From positions 1 to 64,000 of the forward strand of contig JAJDAZ010000010.1 of the NCBI GenBank assembly GCA_029261595.1: a stretch of DNA of 64,000 bases, in the 5' to 3' direction. Position 1 is the stretch's first letter. Every line of letters starts with the position of its first letter. The notes under the pieces are model-generated. The model was not told the origin of the DNA, did not search any database, and saw only the letters and a program-made list of their open reading frames with translations. The position numbers and the translations under genes were made by a program. Of this stretch, positions 46,177 to 55,187 are shown piece after piece. Source of the DNA: Nitrospinaceae bacterium. Its GTDB lineage: Bacteria; Nitrospinota; Nitrospinia; Nitrospinales; VA-1.

Positions 46177-46722
46177 ATGGTGAGTGAACAGTTATCCAAA
46201 CTGGATGAAACGCTTATAAAGTTTATAAAGAATCAACACCTGTTTTTTGTGGGAACGGCGGGCGCGGAGGGCCGGGTGAATATTTCGCCCAAGGGCATGG
46301 ACTCGTTACGAGTCATCGATAATGAAAAAATAGCCTGGCTGAACCTGACCGGAAGCGGCAATGAAACGGCCGCGCATGTCCTGGAATGCCAGCGCATGAC
46401 CCTAATGTTTTGCGCCTTTGAAGGCAAACCGAATATTTTGCGTATTTATGGAAAGGCCACCGCCATGCATCCGCGTGATAAAGAATGGGAAGCGATGCTC
46501 AGTCTCTTTCCAACGGTACCAGGGGCTAGGCAGATTTTTTTACTGGATATCGAAAGCGTGGCCACGTCCTGCGGCTTCAGTGTGCCTTTATACGAACATG
46601 TGGGAGAGCGCGATGTTCTGGTGCAATGGGCCGAGAAAAAGGGCGAGGACGGAGTAAAAAAATACTGGCAGGATAATAATCAAAAAAGCATCGACGGCAA
46701 ACCCACTGGGATTTTTGGGTAA
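46177..46722 (+). CDS. pyridoxamine 5'-phosphate oxidase-family protein
   Basis: A 181-residue flavin-binding split-barrel protein. The N-terminal KNQHLFFVGTAGAEGRVNISPKGMDSL is the typical FMN-binding start of the PNPOx-like family, followed by LNLTGSGNETAAHVLECQRMTLMFCAFE and a RIYGKATAMH strand. It is probably an FMN- or F420-type reductase rather than true PdxH. A GGAGG ribosome site lies close to the ATG; the in-frame GTG one codon later has better spacing. Confidence 0.88.
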   Translation: MVSEQLSKLDETLIKFIKNQHLFFVGTAGAEGRVNISPKGMDSLRVIDNEKIAWLNLTGSGNETAAHVLECQRMTLMFCAFEGKPNILRIYGKATAMHPRDKEWEAMLSLFPTVPGARQIFLLDIESVATSCGFSVPLYEHVGERDVLVQWAEKKGEDGVKKYWQDNNQKSIDGKPTGIFG

Positions 46723-46853
46723 AAGGGATTAATCACAAAAAATTCTGGATGGCTTTTCATTCAGCTTACCCTTTGACCGCAGGGCATTGGTTATTTTTCT
46801 TGCCACACAGTAAATTTTCCTTAGGTGGAAAATATCCTCGAGTCTGCTAAACC

Positions 46854-48209
46854 CTAAAAGCGATGCTGTCGCATTCGGGCCAACTCCTGAGTTACAAGCC
46901 CTGCCGGAAGTTGGAAGAAATTAAAAAGCTCATAGAGAGGGCGGACTATGCTATCTACAAGCTCTGGCAGGGTATCGCTAATCTGGTTAGCTTGCACTTT
47001 AATTTTTGTTCGGTATATATCCTGGTGAGCGATGGGACTGTCAATCGGTTGGTTAATGGGATTGGCAAAACTTGAAATTTTTCTTCCAGACAAACCCGTC
47101 CACTCTGCCAATATCAGGAGTTGAGCCTGAGGGGCCATAAATTGACGAGCCATGCTTTCAGCATGTAAAAGTATTTCACCTACCCGCCAAGTCGGCAGTG
47201 TGAGATCAAAAATCTCTCCTGGCATTATCTCGCGGTTTTCAAGACCATCCTCTTGATAACCCCGCAAGAGATAAAATTGACCTTCTGGTGATGCACGCCA
47301 GAAATCAGCATGGTCTGGGTCCTGTTCTTTGCCGTCTCCCCCTAACCAGCACTCCACGCAGTCATTAACCAAATATGGAGCAATTCCTTCCCGAGTCGGA
47401 ACCCAAAAAGGTGGCCAGCCAGTGTGACGCACAACTCCTGCCTGAAGGGTCTCCAGTAATTTTCGACCTCTTACAGGTTCAAAGTCACCCAGCAATTGAT
47501 ACCCAACGGAGTAATGTCCATTTCGCAACCGAGCAGGCCGGTTTTCTGGAAGATTTTCTGTAAGTTCTTTCCAACGTGTGAACGACACTTCTAACCACTT
47601 TTCAAGACGGTCTTGATCTGTCTCGGTCGCTGCAGTGACAGGGGAACCTCCTGACATGAGTAATCGAAAGCTGTCAAGAAGGTCATTGCGTGCGTTGGTA
47701 ATACATCGGCGTAAAAGCAAATCCCATTCTTGCCCACTCTGCGGCGGTTCGCTCTGTGGGCCCGGACGGCGGGTATAATAGATATTTTGTTTAATTTCTT
47801 GATCATTGGGTCCATTGCGTTTTGAGCGCACGGGAACTTTATGACCACCGGGAACAATGATGATCGGGTAATCCAATTCATCGGCCGAAGATTTGATTAT
47901 CTGGACATCGCAATGAAATGGTGGCTCTACATAGCGATTTACAGCAGAGTTGATCCGGTCGGGGGTAAAGCTGGACAAATTTTCCGGCCGGTCCCCTGCT
48001 ACCCTAACCGCGCCATTGGTTTCATCAAATCCGAAAATTATGAACCCTCCACCGTGATTTGCCAAGGCGATGATTGCCTTCGCTAATTTTGCGCGGTGTG
48101 TATCGTTGTTGGTCAAATCTAACCAACCCTTTAGTTCTACTTCGAGTGTTTCACGAGGGTCTACAAGCAAATCCGACAAGCGACGAGTCAGGTCTTCCTG
48201 CGGCGGCAT
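46854..48209 (-). CDS. AlbA_2/Schlafen-like domain protein
   Basis: A 451-residue protein with an N-terminal AlbA_2 (Schlafen) domain: ETLEVELKGWLDL, AKAIIALANHGGGFIIFGFDE, then a strand region YPIIIVPGGHKVPVR with an NIYYTRRPGPQSE segment. The rest (about 180-451) is a separate C-terminal domain I do not recognise. AlbA_2 domains bind nucleic acid or nucleotide and occur in transcription regulators and in anti-phage or toxin-like proteins. It stands alone, between sucD and a non-coding gap, with no visible partner. It could be an accessory or defence gene; codon use was not tested. Confidence 0.8.
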   Translation of the reverse strand: MPPQEDLTRRLSDLLVDPRETLEVELKGWLDLTNNDTHRAKLAKAIIALANHGGGFIIFGFDETNGAVRVAGDRPENLSSFTPDRINSAVNRYVEPPFHCDVQIIKSSADELDYPIIIVPGGHKVPVRSKRNGPNDQEIKQNIYYTRRPGPQSEPPQSGQEWDLLLRRCITNARNDLLDSFRLLMSGGSPVTAATETDQDRLEKWLEVSFTRWKELTENLPENRPARLRNGHYSVGYQLLGDFEPVRGRKLLETLQAGVVRHTGWPPFWVPTREGIAPYLVNDCVECWLGGDGKEQDPDHADFWRASPEGQFYLLRGYQEDGLENREIMPGEIFDLTLPTWRVGEILLHAESMARQFMAPQAQLLILAEWTGLSGRKISSFANPINQPIDSPIAHQDIYRTKIKVQANQISDTLPELVDSIVRPLYELFNFFQLPAGLVTQELARMRQHRF

Positions 48210-48378
48210 GAAATTCTCTCTTTAAAATTGAGAATTAAAATTGATTTTCTCCGAAAGCTATAAAAATAGCTAGGGAGAGTTTTCAATAAAGGTAAGGGTA
48301 TTCTAGCAAAACACAGGAGAGATCTTTTCAATTTTATTGAAAAATGAAAAGAGACTGTGGTTTTTTGCGAAGTTAAAG

Positions 48379-49248
48379 TCACAAAACCTTCTGAATCGTT
48401 TTGCCTAAGTCGGCGGGGCTTTTAACGACTTTGATGCCGCATTTTTTCATGGTCTTCATTTTTTCCGCCGCTGTCCCCTGTCCGCCGGAGATGATCGCGC
48501 CTGCGTGACCCATGCGCCGCCCGGGAGGTGCGGTCTGGCCTGCGATGAACCCGACTACTGGCTTGGTGACGTTTTTCTTGATGAAGTACGCCGCTTCGTC
48601 TTCCGCCGACCCGCCGATCTCGCCGATCATGCAGATGGCTTTGGTGCCACGGTCTTTCTGGAACAGTCCGAGCGCGTCGATGAACGATGTCCCGATGATC
48701 GGGTCTCCGCCGATTCCGACACAGGTGGACTGGCCGATGCCCAGTGCAGTCAACTGTCCGACGGCTTCATAAGTCAACGTTCCGCTTCGGGAAATGATGC
48801 CCACGTTGCCCTTTAAATGGATGTGCGCGGGCATGATGCCTATTTTGGCTTTACCGGGGGAGATGACGCCGGGGCAGTTCGGGCCGACCAACCGGCAATC
48901 GGTGCCTTTCATGTATTTGTCCACTTCGATCATGTCGCTGGTCGGGATGCCTTCCGCGATACAGATGATCAGCGCAATGCCTGCGTCTGCGGCTTCCAGA
49001 ATCGCGTCGGCGGCAAATGCCGGAGGAACGAATATCATCGTGGCGTTGGCTTTGGTTTTCACCGCCGCTTCTTTAACGGTGTTGAAGACCGGCACGGTGT
49101 CCAATACGGTCTGGCCGCCTTTATTGGGCGTGACGCCGCCGACCACGGTGGTGCCGTATTTCATGCATTGTTCGGTATGGAACTGGCCTTCGCGACCGGT
49201 GATCCCTTGAACGATCAATCTCGTTTTTTCATCGACTAGAATACTCAT
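48379..49248 (-). CDS. sucD: succinyl-CoA synthetase alpha subunit
   Basis: The CoA-binding, phosphohistidine-forming subunit of 289 residues. Marks: [50 protein letters not shown], and the active-site His in [13 protein letters not shown]. Its start codon overlaps the sucC stop by four bases (ATGA), so the subunits are coupled. In a reductive TCA cycle it forms succinyl-CoA, the substrate for the ferredoxin oxidoreductase encoded at 55188-58481. Confidence 0.97.
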   Translation of the reverse strand: MSILVDEKTRLIVQGITGREGQFHTEQCMKYGTTVVGGVTPNKGGQTVLDTVPVFNTVKEAAVKTKANATMIFVPPAFAADAILEAADAGIALIICIAEGIPTSDMIEVDKYMKGTDCRLVGPNCPGVISPGKAKIGIMPAHIHLKGNVGIISRSGTLTYEAVGQLTALGIGQSTCVGIGGDPIIGTSFIDALGLFQKDRGTKAICMIGEIGGSAEDEAAYFIKKNVTKPVVGFIAGQTAPPGRRMGHAGAIISGGQGTAAEKMKTMKKCGIKVVKSPADLGKTIQKVL

Positions 49249-50405
49249 TGGATTGCTTTAACCACCTTTCTGGCCCCGTCCTTCATTCCGTTGCCAATAA
49301 CAAAATTCATGCCCGACTCTTTAAGGATTGCGTGCCCCTCTTCCATATTGGTCCCTTCCATGCGAACCACTATGGGAACTTTAACGTCGAGATTTTTCGC
49401 CGCCGCCACCACGCCGCGCGCCAGGATATCGCAACGCAGAATGCCGCCGAATATATTGATGAAAATCGCCTTTACATTGGGGTCCGACAAGAGAATGCGG
49501 AATCCGTTTTCGATCATTTCTTCATTGGCTCCGCCGCCCACATCGAGAAAATTCGCGGGCTCGCCACCGGAGTGTTTGATGATGTCCATTGTGGCCATCG
49601 CTAACCCTGCCCCATTGACCATGCAGGCGATATTGCCGTCCAGCTTGATGTAATTCAGGTGAAACTTGGAAGCTTCAACTTCCAGAGGCGCTTCCTCATC
49701 GAGGTCGCGGAACTCCAGGGTATCTTTGTGGCGGTACATGGCGTTGTCGTCGATGTTCACCTTGGCGTCCAGCGCCAGCACTCGACCGTCGGACGTGGTG
49801 ACCAGGGGATTGATCTCCAGCATGTCCAGATCTTCTTTAACAAAACAGTTATAAAGGTTGATGATGAAAGGAACCATTTTCTTCAGATGGTCCCCGCTCA
49901 AGTTGAGCGCAAAAGCGATTTTTCTGGCCAGGTAAGGTTTGACTCCTATCACCGGATCGATCACTTCCTTGAATATTTTTTCGGGAGTTTTTTCAGCGAC
50001 TTCTTCAATCTCCATACCACCTTCTTCGCTCGCCATGATGAGAACCCGGCTGGTCTGCCGGTCCACCACAATGCCCAGATACAGTTCCCTTTCTATGGGC
50101 ATGCCCTCTTCCACCAGAACCTTTTTAACCAGGCGACCTTCCGGCCCGGTCTGGTGCGTGACCAGTGTCATCCCCAAAATTTTTGCGGCGTGTTTTTCCG
50201 CTTCTTCAGGACTTTTGGCAAGTTTGACACCGCCGCCTTTGCCACGACCTCCCGCATGGATCTGGGCTTTCACCACCACCACGCCGGTTCCCAGTTTTTT
50301 GGCGGCGTCTTTGGCTTCAAAAGCGTCGTCGACCAGGATTCCGTTGGGCACGGCTACATTATATTTCGCAAGAATTTCTTTGGCCTGATACTCATGAATT
50401 TTCAT
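49245..50405 (-). CDS. sucC: succinyl-CoA synthetase beta subunit (ADP-forming type)
   Basis: The nucleotide-binding subunit, 386 residues. Starting at ATG 50405 gives the canonical [12 protein letters not shown]; the 49 residues before it in the longest frame are not part of the family. ATP-grasp motifs: [39 protein letters not shown] and [15 protein letters not shown]. It is the first gene of a sucCD operon, preceded by a terminator that closes the fliDS unit. Confidence 0.97.
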   Translation of the reverse strand: MKIHEYQAKEILAKYNVAVPNGILVDDAFEAKDAAKKLGTGVVVVKAQIHAGGRGKGGGVKLAKSPEEAEKHAAKILGMTLVTHQTGPEGRLVKKVLVEEGMPIERELYLGIVVDRQTSRVLIMASEEGGMEIEEVAEKTPEKIFKEVIDPVIGVKPYLARKIAFALNLSGDHLKKMVPFIINLYNCFVKEDLDMLEINPLVTTSDGRVLALDAKVNIDDNAMYRHKDTLEFRDLDEEAPLEVEASKFHLNYIKLDGNIACMVNGAGLAMATMDIIKHSGGEPANFLDVGGGANEEMIENGFRILLSDPNVKAIFINIFGGILRCDILARGVVAAAKNLDVKVPIVVRMEGTNMEEGHAILKESGMNFVIGNGMKDGARKVVKAIQ

Positions 50406-50510
50406 AGAAAAGTCGTGGTTTATGTGGTTTTCGATTGGGAAAATGGAGTCCGTTTTTATCACAGAGGGACTGGGCTTGTCAAAGCAAAATGAGGATTTTT
50501 CAAGCTCTTT

Positions 50511-50541
50511 CAAATAAAATGCCAACCTGGGCCAGGTTGGC
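50511..50541 (-). terminator. intrinsic terminator after fliS
   Basis: On the minus strand the stem GCCAACCTG, loop GCC, CAGGTTGGC (50521-50541) is followed by ATTTTATTTG (50520-50511). The 9-bp perfect stem and T-rich tail make a good Rho-independent terminator. It separates fliDS from sucCD. Confidence 0.75.
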
Positions 50542-50618
50542 AAAGAGGACACTATACTATTGGTTGACTTGCGAGTTTATAAGGAGCGGAGGGGGATAAA
50601 CGCAGTAAAGGCGTTGCC

Positions 50619-51047
50619 TTAAATCCTGGATGTAATTTTTTTCAAGACCGGCTGTTTGTCCGGCATCACAAAGTCGGTGTCATTGAATATCTGGCTCCAA
50701 GCATCTTGTAAAGGTTCCAGCACTTTCAAAATCGATTCCAACGCCGCGCGGTCGGATTTAATATTGGCCAGGGTCAATTGACGCAAAATAAACTGGTACA
50801 GTGTTTCCAGGCGGGCGCAGACTTCACCGCCCTTTTTCATGTCGAGGGAAACGGAAAGTTCATTGATGATATCATGGGTCTTTCTGATATAAGTGGCTTT
50901 TCCGGCAATGTCCCCCTCCTCCATACATTTGATAGCCATCTTAGTGAATTTGGCGGCTCCTTCGTACATCATCAAAATCAATTTACCCTGACTGGATGTA
51001 GAAATCTGATTTTGCTTGTATTCGTTGTGATACCGAGAAGGAACCAT
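50619..51047 (-). CDS. fliS: flagellar export chaperone FliS
   Basis: A 142-residue cytoplasmic helical chaperone that holds flagellin before export. The start YHNEYKQNQISTSSQGKLILMMYEGAAKF is the FliS signature (Y...Y.....a....LI.mLYdga). It has the usual length and helix count. It follows fliD by 60 bases with an AAGGAG site. No flagellin or export gene lies in the window. Confidence 0.95.
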   Translation of the reverse strand: MVPSRYHNEYKQNQISTSSQGKLILMMYEGAAKFTKMAIKCMEEGDIAGKATYIRKTHDIINELSVSLDMKKGGEVCARLETLYQFILRQLTLANIKSDRAALESILKVLEPLQDAWSQIFNDTDFVMPDKQPVLKKITSRI

Positions 51048-51107
51048 TTTAAGATAAACTCCTTAGTGTTACTGATAAAACTCGTTGCCGATTGAAAACT
51101 ATAATTA

Positions 51108-52697
51108 CTATTTGAAGAGATTTTCAAGCCCGCCCAGCGCGCTTGTAAAGGCGTCTTTTTGGGAATTCAAACGCCCTATTGTCACTTCCAGTGCGGCGAA
51201 GCGTTGTCTGAGATCTGCTTCAAAAACCTCCAGCCGCGATTCCAAAGACAAAATCTGATCGTCAAAATCATCAATGGTATTGGTAAACGTATCGATTTCC
51301 GTAGTCAGGGGCCCGCTGAGCGAATCGTCCGTCAGATTGGCCAACACCTGGTTGATAACTTCGCCAACTCCGAATGATAAATTTATCGTCCCATAAGACC
51401 CATCTGAAAGATCTCCAAGCCTGAAATTGAGACCTTCTGCGGAAGTGCCTACCGCCCCGGAAAAGAAATTTCCTGATCCCACGGCATCCGAGTATTGGTT
51501 CTGGCCTGCGATGCTCAATTGCGGAACGCCTCCAACCACTCTCAGGTCATAGTTATTGGGGGCCGTTGCACTGGTGAACCCGATGAAGGTCACGCTGCTG
51601 TCCGTAGTCGTCCCTTTGCTGGCAAAAAGCTGGGCGACATTACTAATGTCAGTGTTCAGGGCCTGGGTTAAAGTGGAATCGTCAATCAGCAAGGTGCCAT
51701 CTGCCTGCGTCCGGATTCCAATTTGCGACAAAGAATTGAAAGACCCCGTGATTCCATTCACTTGACTGCTCAAGGTATTGCGCAGAGTCGACTGAAGGTT
51801 TTGGGCGGTAAAGTTACCGAACAGAAGACCGGTTTGTAAGGTATCAGGGTCCAAAAACTGCTGTTCGTCCACAAAAGCGATGAGCTCATTGTAACCATCG
51901 ATAAAGCCTGTTATTTTTTCTTTGACTGTATCAATATCCGAGGAAAGGGTGATGGTCCCGGAGCCTGCCGATTGTAACGTGAGGGTGGTTCCGGAAATGA
52001 CATCGGTCACCGTGTTGTTGGATTTAGTGATCGCGATTCCATCCAGAGTCAAGCTTGCGTCCTGAGCCGCCTGGGTTTCGGTAAACGTCAATCCTGCTGT
52101 TGTCCCAAAAGAAACACTGTTATCGGCGCCGGTTTTAGTCCCGGAAATCACCAAACGAGTGGCGTTGGTCGCGCTACCGTCATTCAGAAAAGATGCCTGA
52201 ATATTAGCTCCCGAATTGTTGATCGCGAGGCGCAATCCATCCAGGGTGTTGTTAGAAGAATCAATAGTGATGTTAGTCGTTATTCCGCCAACAATGACCT
52301 CCAGAGTACCTATCGTAACCGCACCACTGGTGGAGCTGAATCCCTGGGACACCAGCTTGCTCTCACGAGCCAGGCTGTTGACAGTGAGAGAAAATGTTCC
52401 TGATGCGGCCTGACTGGTGGTGTCGATGCCGACCACCTGATTATTGTCAGAGGCGTTGTTATTGGAAAACGCCCCCTGGGTGGACAGAAACTTGGCTTCC
52501 GAATTCAGAGTGTTGGTCAGACTTTTAAACGTCCGCAACCGATCTTGCAGGTCCTGAAAGGTGAGCAGTTTTTCCGCTTCAAGATCCGCCTTGGCTTCCA
52601 GGACATCGATGGGCCTTCTTTGCAACTGAATCAGCTTGCTGATGATATCCGCCGTATCCAGATTGGAATTGATTCCAGATATTAATGACTCGGCCAT
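51108..52697 (-). CDS. fliD: flagellar hook-associated protein 2 (filament cap)
   Basis: A 529-residue secreted cap protein. N-terminal D0 region SGINSNLDTADIISKLIQLQRRPID and C-terminal coiled coil (DDFDDQILSLESRLEVFEADLRQRFAALE, then SALGGLENLF) are the conserved export and assembly parts. The middle is Thr/Ser/Asn rich, as is usual for the exposed domains. There is no signal peptide, as expected for type III export. It is preceded on the minus strand by a sigma-28-type promoter and followed by fliS. Confidence 0.95.
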   Translation of the reverse strand: MAESLISGINSNLDTADIISKLIQLQRRPIDVLEAKADLEAEKLLTFQDLQDRLRTFKSLTNTLNSEAKFLSTQGAFSNNNASDNNQVVGIDTTSQAASGTFSLTVNSLARESKLVSQGFSSTSGAVTIGTLEVIVGGITTNITIDSSNNTLDGLRLAINNSGANIQASFLNDGSATNATRLVISGTKTGADNSVSFGTTAGLTFTETQAAQDASLTLDGIAITKSNNTVTDVISGTTLTLQSAGSGTITLSSDIDTVKEKITGFIDGYNELIAFVDEQQFLDPDTLQTGLLFGNFTAQNLQSTLRNTLSSQVNGITGSFNSLSQIGIRTQADGTLLIDDSTLTQALNTDISNVAQLFASKGTTTDSSVTFIGFTSATAPNNYDLRVVGGVPQLSIAGQNQYSDAVGSGNFFSGAVGTSAEGLNFRLGDLSDGSYGTINLSFGVGEVINQVLANLTDDSLSGPLTTEIDTFTNTIDDFDDQILSLESRLEVFEADLRQRFAALEVTIGRLNSQKDAFTSALGGLENLFK

Positions 52698-52749
52698 ACG
52701 ATCTCTTGAGCTTAGGGAAAATTAGTGTCAGCTATCCTGTTAAAACCCT

Positions 52750-52777
52750 TTATCGGTTCGAAAAATGGCAAACTTTA
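52750..52777 (-). promoter_or_regulatory. sigma-28 (FliA) promoter for fliDS
   Basis: On the minus strand, TAAAGTTT (52777-52770) is a perfect sigma-28 -35 element; ACCGATAA (52757-52750) matches the -10 GCCGATAA in 7 of 8 bases. The spacer is 12 bases, one more than the usual 11. Transcription would start near 52742, about 45 bases before fliD. Late flagellar genes are known to use this promoter type. Confidence 0.7.
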
Positions 52778-52935
52778 ATGGATATGACGTGTGAAAATTG
52801 TTTTAGAGCCCGGGACGTGGATAAATGCAGGAATTCAATATATTTTCGTTAGAAATGCGGAAAAAGTAGTTTGATTTGAATCTTCAGAGTGCTAAATTAC
52901 CGCCCTCTTTCCCCTAACCGATATCAGGATACGTC

Positions 52936-53574
52936 ATGACAGAACAATTTGATTTATTTGCAGAACCGCAAGAAAAACCGGCTGAAAAGGTGGCCTCACC
53001 GGATCAGGAGCCGAGAATTCTATATTTCGACCTGGAAACCCAGAAAAGCTCGGACGAAGTCGGAGGCTGGTCGCCGGTGCAGATCAAATTGATGAAACTC
53101 GCCGTCGGCGTGGTGTGGGACAGCCGAGAGGAAAAATACTTCGTCTACCGGGAACCCGAAGCAGTGCAATTGGCGGAAAAACTGCGCACCGCAGACCTGG
53201 TGGTGGGGTTCAACGTGATTGGATTCGATTACACGGTGCTGGAGGGATACGGCCCCTTTCACCTGAATAAAATAAATACCTTCGATATGCTTCTGGATGT
53301 CAAAAAAATCCTGAATTTCCGTTTGGGGCTCAATCATCTGGCGCAACACACTCTGGGGGCTGAAAAATCCGCCGACGGGCTGATTTCCATTCAGTGGTAT
53401 AAGGAAGGAAAGATGGATAAGATCATTGATTATTGCAAACAGGATGTCGCCATCACCCGGGATTTATTTCTGTTTGGCGAAAAAGAGGGTTTCCTGAAAT
53501 ACAAAACCCGTTCCGGGAAAATCGATGAATTCAAGGTGGACTGGAAAATAGACGGGTTGATCAAAGCAGGTTAG
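52936..53574 (+). CDS. RNase H-fold 3'-5' exonuclease (YprB-type)
   Basis: A 212-residue protein of the ribonuclease H-like DEDD superfamily. Catalytic acidic residues are seen in YFDLETQKS (D and E), GFNVIGFDYTVL (D) and DYCKQDVAITRDL (D). The short Lys-rich Q-tail-like end FKVDWKIDG resembles YprB-type helicase-associated exonucleases. It probably trims DNA or RNA ends. The first 25 residues are acidic and rich in Glu/Lys. It is divergent from fliD. Confidence 0.82.
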   Translation: MTEQFDLFAEPQEKPAEKVASPDQEPRILYFDLETQKSSDEVGGWSPVQIKLMKLAVGVVWDSREEKYFVYREPEAVQLAEKLRTADLVVGFNVIGFDYTVLEGYGPFHLNKINTFDMLLDVKKILNFRLGLNHLAQHTLGAEKSADGLISIQWYKEGKMDKIIDYCKQDVAITRDLFLFGEKEGFLKYKTRSGKIDEFKVDWKIDGLIKAG

Positions 53575-53640
53575 AAAAAGTTCCAGAGCGATTTTTTAGA
53601 TTTTTTAATCCATCCCTTTACCACTACCCTATCCCCGTAT

Positions 53641-54081
53641 CTAATCTTCTGAATCGGCCTTTTCAAAGGAAAGAGCTACCAACTGGCTCTCGTAGTCCAA
53701 AGTGTCAAACGGCTTGCCCTGCCGGAACGATCCAAAATGAAGGTCCGCATAGACCGCGATAATAACGTGGAGCGCGTTGTGATCGTCCATCCCCTGTTCC
53801 TTGAGCCTGCTATAAGTTACTTCCACATATTCGAGTTGCCCGGTCAGGATCTGCTTATCAACGATCACATGCAAAACCGTGTGCACAAACGGGTTCACTA
53901 TCTGCCCGCCTATCTCCTGAGGATGCGTGGCGAGTTCCCCCAGTTTCCAGATTTCATCAAACTCCGGGTGCAGGTCCATAATATGAGCGATCCGGGCGTC
54001 AAGTTCCTCAAAATCCTTTCCTTCTTCTCGTCCGGCGGCCACCTGCAGGATTCTTACCTGGCTTTCTTTATCAAACTCCAT
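53641..54081 (-). CDS. DUF1841 family protein
   Basis: A 146-residue cytoplasmic protein. The centre NPFVHTVLHVIVDKQILTGQ is the DUF1841 signature ('hp.lHl..h..v..qi'), followed by a helix with VIIAVYADLHFGSFRQG. The family is small and of unknown function. GAGGA lies 11 bases before the ATG. Convergent with the exonuclease gene. Confidence 0.85.
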   Translation of the reverse strand: MEFDKESQVRILQVAAGREEGKDFEELDARIAHIMDLHPEFDEIWKLGELATHPQEIGGQIVNPFVHTVLHVIVDKQILTGQLEYVEVTYSRLKEQGMDDHNALHVIIAVYADLHFGSFRQGKPFDTLDYESQLVALSFEKADSED

Positions 54082-54184
54082 ATTATTTAATATCCTCTGG
54101 ATAGAATTTTGGATTTGGTCGGCAAAAAAGGAGAGTCAAGTCTCCCCCTGTCCCTGCCAAATAACCTGCAAATAATGGCACGCG

Positions 54185-54469
54185 TTACGGGGTCTCAGAA
54201 AAATGCGTTCTCCGGTCCCGTTTGTCCCCACCATAGACCATAAAAACCCTTTTGCCCTGCCGCATATGATATTTGGCCCAGGCAGGAGATTTCCCTTCAT
54301 AACTGGCGTCCGGGTCTTCTCCTTCGGCCTTCAGATAATCCGGATAATCCAAACCGGCGTCATAGGCATCCAATAATAGACAATCGGTGGTGAATCCTTT
54401 CCCCGTCAATTTAATTTTGGTCAAAAAGGCTTCAATTTTAGCAGGGTCACTCAATTCAATATCTTGCAT
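54185..54469 (-). CDS. small conserved-looking protein of unknown function
   Basis: A 94-residue acidic/polar protein with an AGGA ribosome site eight bases before the ATG. Features: KGFTTDCLLLDAYDAG, a DYPDYLKAEGEDPDASYEG acidic stretch, then WAKYHMRQGKRVFMVYGGDKRD. There is no signal peptide. The family is not recognised. The clean ribosome site and protein-like composition argue that it is real. Confidence 0.6.
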   Translation of the reverse strand: MQDIELSDPAKIEAFLTKIKLTGKGFTTDCLLLDAYDAGLDYPDYLKAEGEDPDASYEGKSPAWAKYHMRQGKRVFMVYGGDKRDRRTHFSETP

Positions 54470-54662
54470 TCTAATTTCCTATAGATTATTGGGATCTTCC
54501 CCGGTACTCTGGTTTCTCACATTTGGATTCAATTTCTACTGTTTGGTAGCATCCAAAGTATCAAAAAGTTAGAATTCAGGCTGATTTTAGGTTATATTAT
54601 CACACTCCCTCCAATAAGAAGTACCGCCAAAAGGGAACTGAGCAATTCTAAGGACTCGACCA

Positions 54663-54992
54663 ATGATAACCCAGGACAATTTGCTATTGAATCGCGCCGA
54701 ACCGGGTGGTTTGGGCGGAATGCAGTTTTTATATAAAGTAAATGATTATGGAATCACGGCCATCAGCAAGCCGCAGGAGGAGATTTCAAATATCCACTGG
54801 GAGGTGGATATTATCAAGTATCTGACCCTAAAGCCTCTGAAATTTGAAGTTTGCCACACCACCGCCCTGGCAACAAAGACATTGAAATTTTACAATGATA
54901 AAGCTCTGAATGAATTTCTGGGCAAGGCTTTCAAGTATTTTGAAGAACTTGATCTGCTCGAGAACATGTTGCCCGAAAAGGACAAGCCTTAA
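54663..54992 (+). CDS. small protein upstream of the ferredoxin oxidoreductase operon
   Basis: A 109-residue cytoplasmic protein with an AAGGA ribosome site. It contains FLYKVNDYGITAISKPQEEIS, an HWEVDIIKYLTLKPLKFEV strand region and an acidic helix KAFKYFEELDLLENML. The family is not recognised. It lies 195 bases before korA, but a separate promoter (55019-55046) sits between them. Five-subunit 2-oxoacid:ferredoxin oxidoreductases (ForDABGE) have a small fifth subunit; this could be it, but I have no sequence evidence for that. Confidence 0.6.
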   Translation: MITQDNLLLNRAEPGGLGGMQFLYKVNDYGITAISKPQEEISNIHWEVDIIKYLTLKPLKFEVCHTTALATKTLKFYNDKALNEFLGKAFKYFEELDLLENMLPEKDKP

Positions 54993-55018
54993 AAACAACT
55001 TCCCAGGTCCGTTAATGC

Positions 55019-55046
55019 TTGACAGAACGCGCACTTGTTATATTAT
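55019..55046 (+). promoter_or_regulatory. sigma-70 promoter of the ferredoxin oxidoreductase operon
   Basis: A perfect TTGACA (55019-55024), 16 bases, TATTAT (55041-55046, 5 of 6). One of the best sigma-70 promoters in the window. Transcription would begin near 55053, leaving a 135-base leader before korA. High constitutive expression is expected for a central carbon enzyme. Confidence 0.7.
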
Positions 55047-55187
55047 AGGGCTCATTTTAAAGTGCTAAATTGGTAAAATTTCTCTCTTTGGAGGAGTATT
55101 ACTTCATTAAATATCAATCAATACAGTTTACTTCGGCGGGTGAGTTCCCCGCCGTTAATATAGAACGCAATTGTCTGGAGACCGTGC

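Noticed and set aside
49659-50492. 277-residue open frame antisense to sucC
   Set aside because: It mirrors sucC codons (Phe/His/Asp-rich), shows no domain, and is explained as a shadow of a certain gene.
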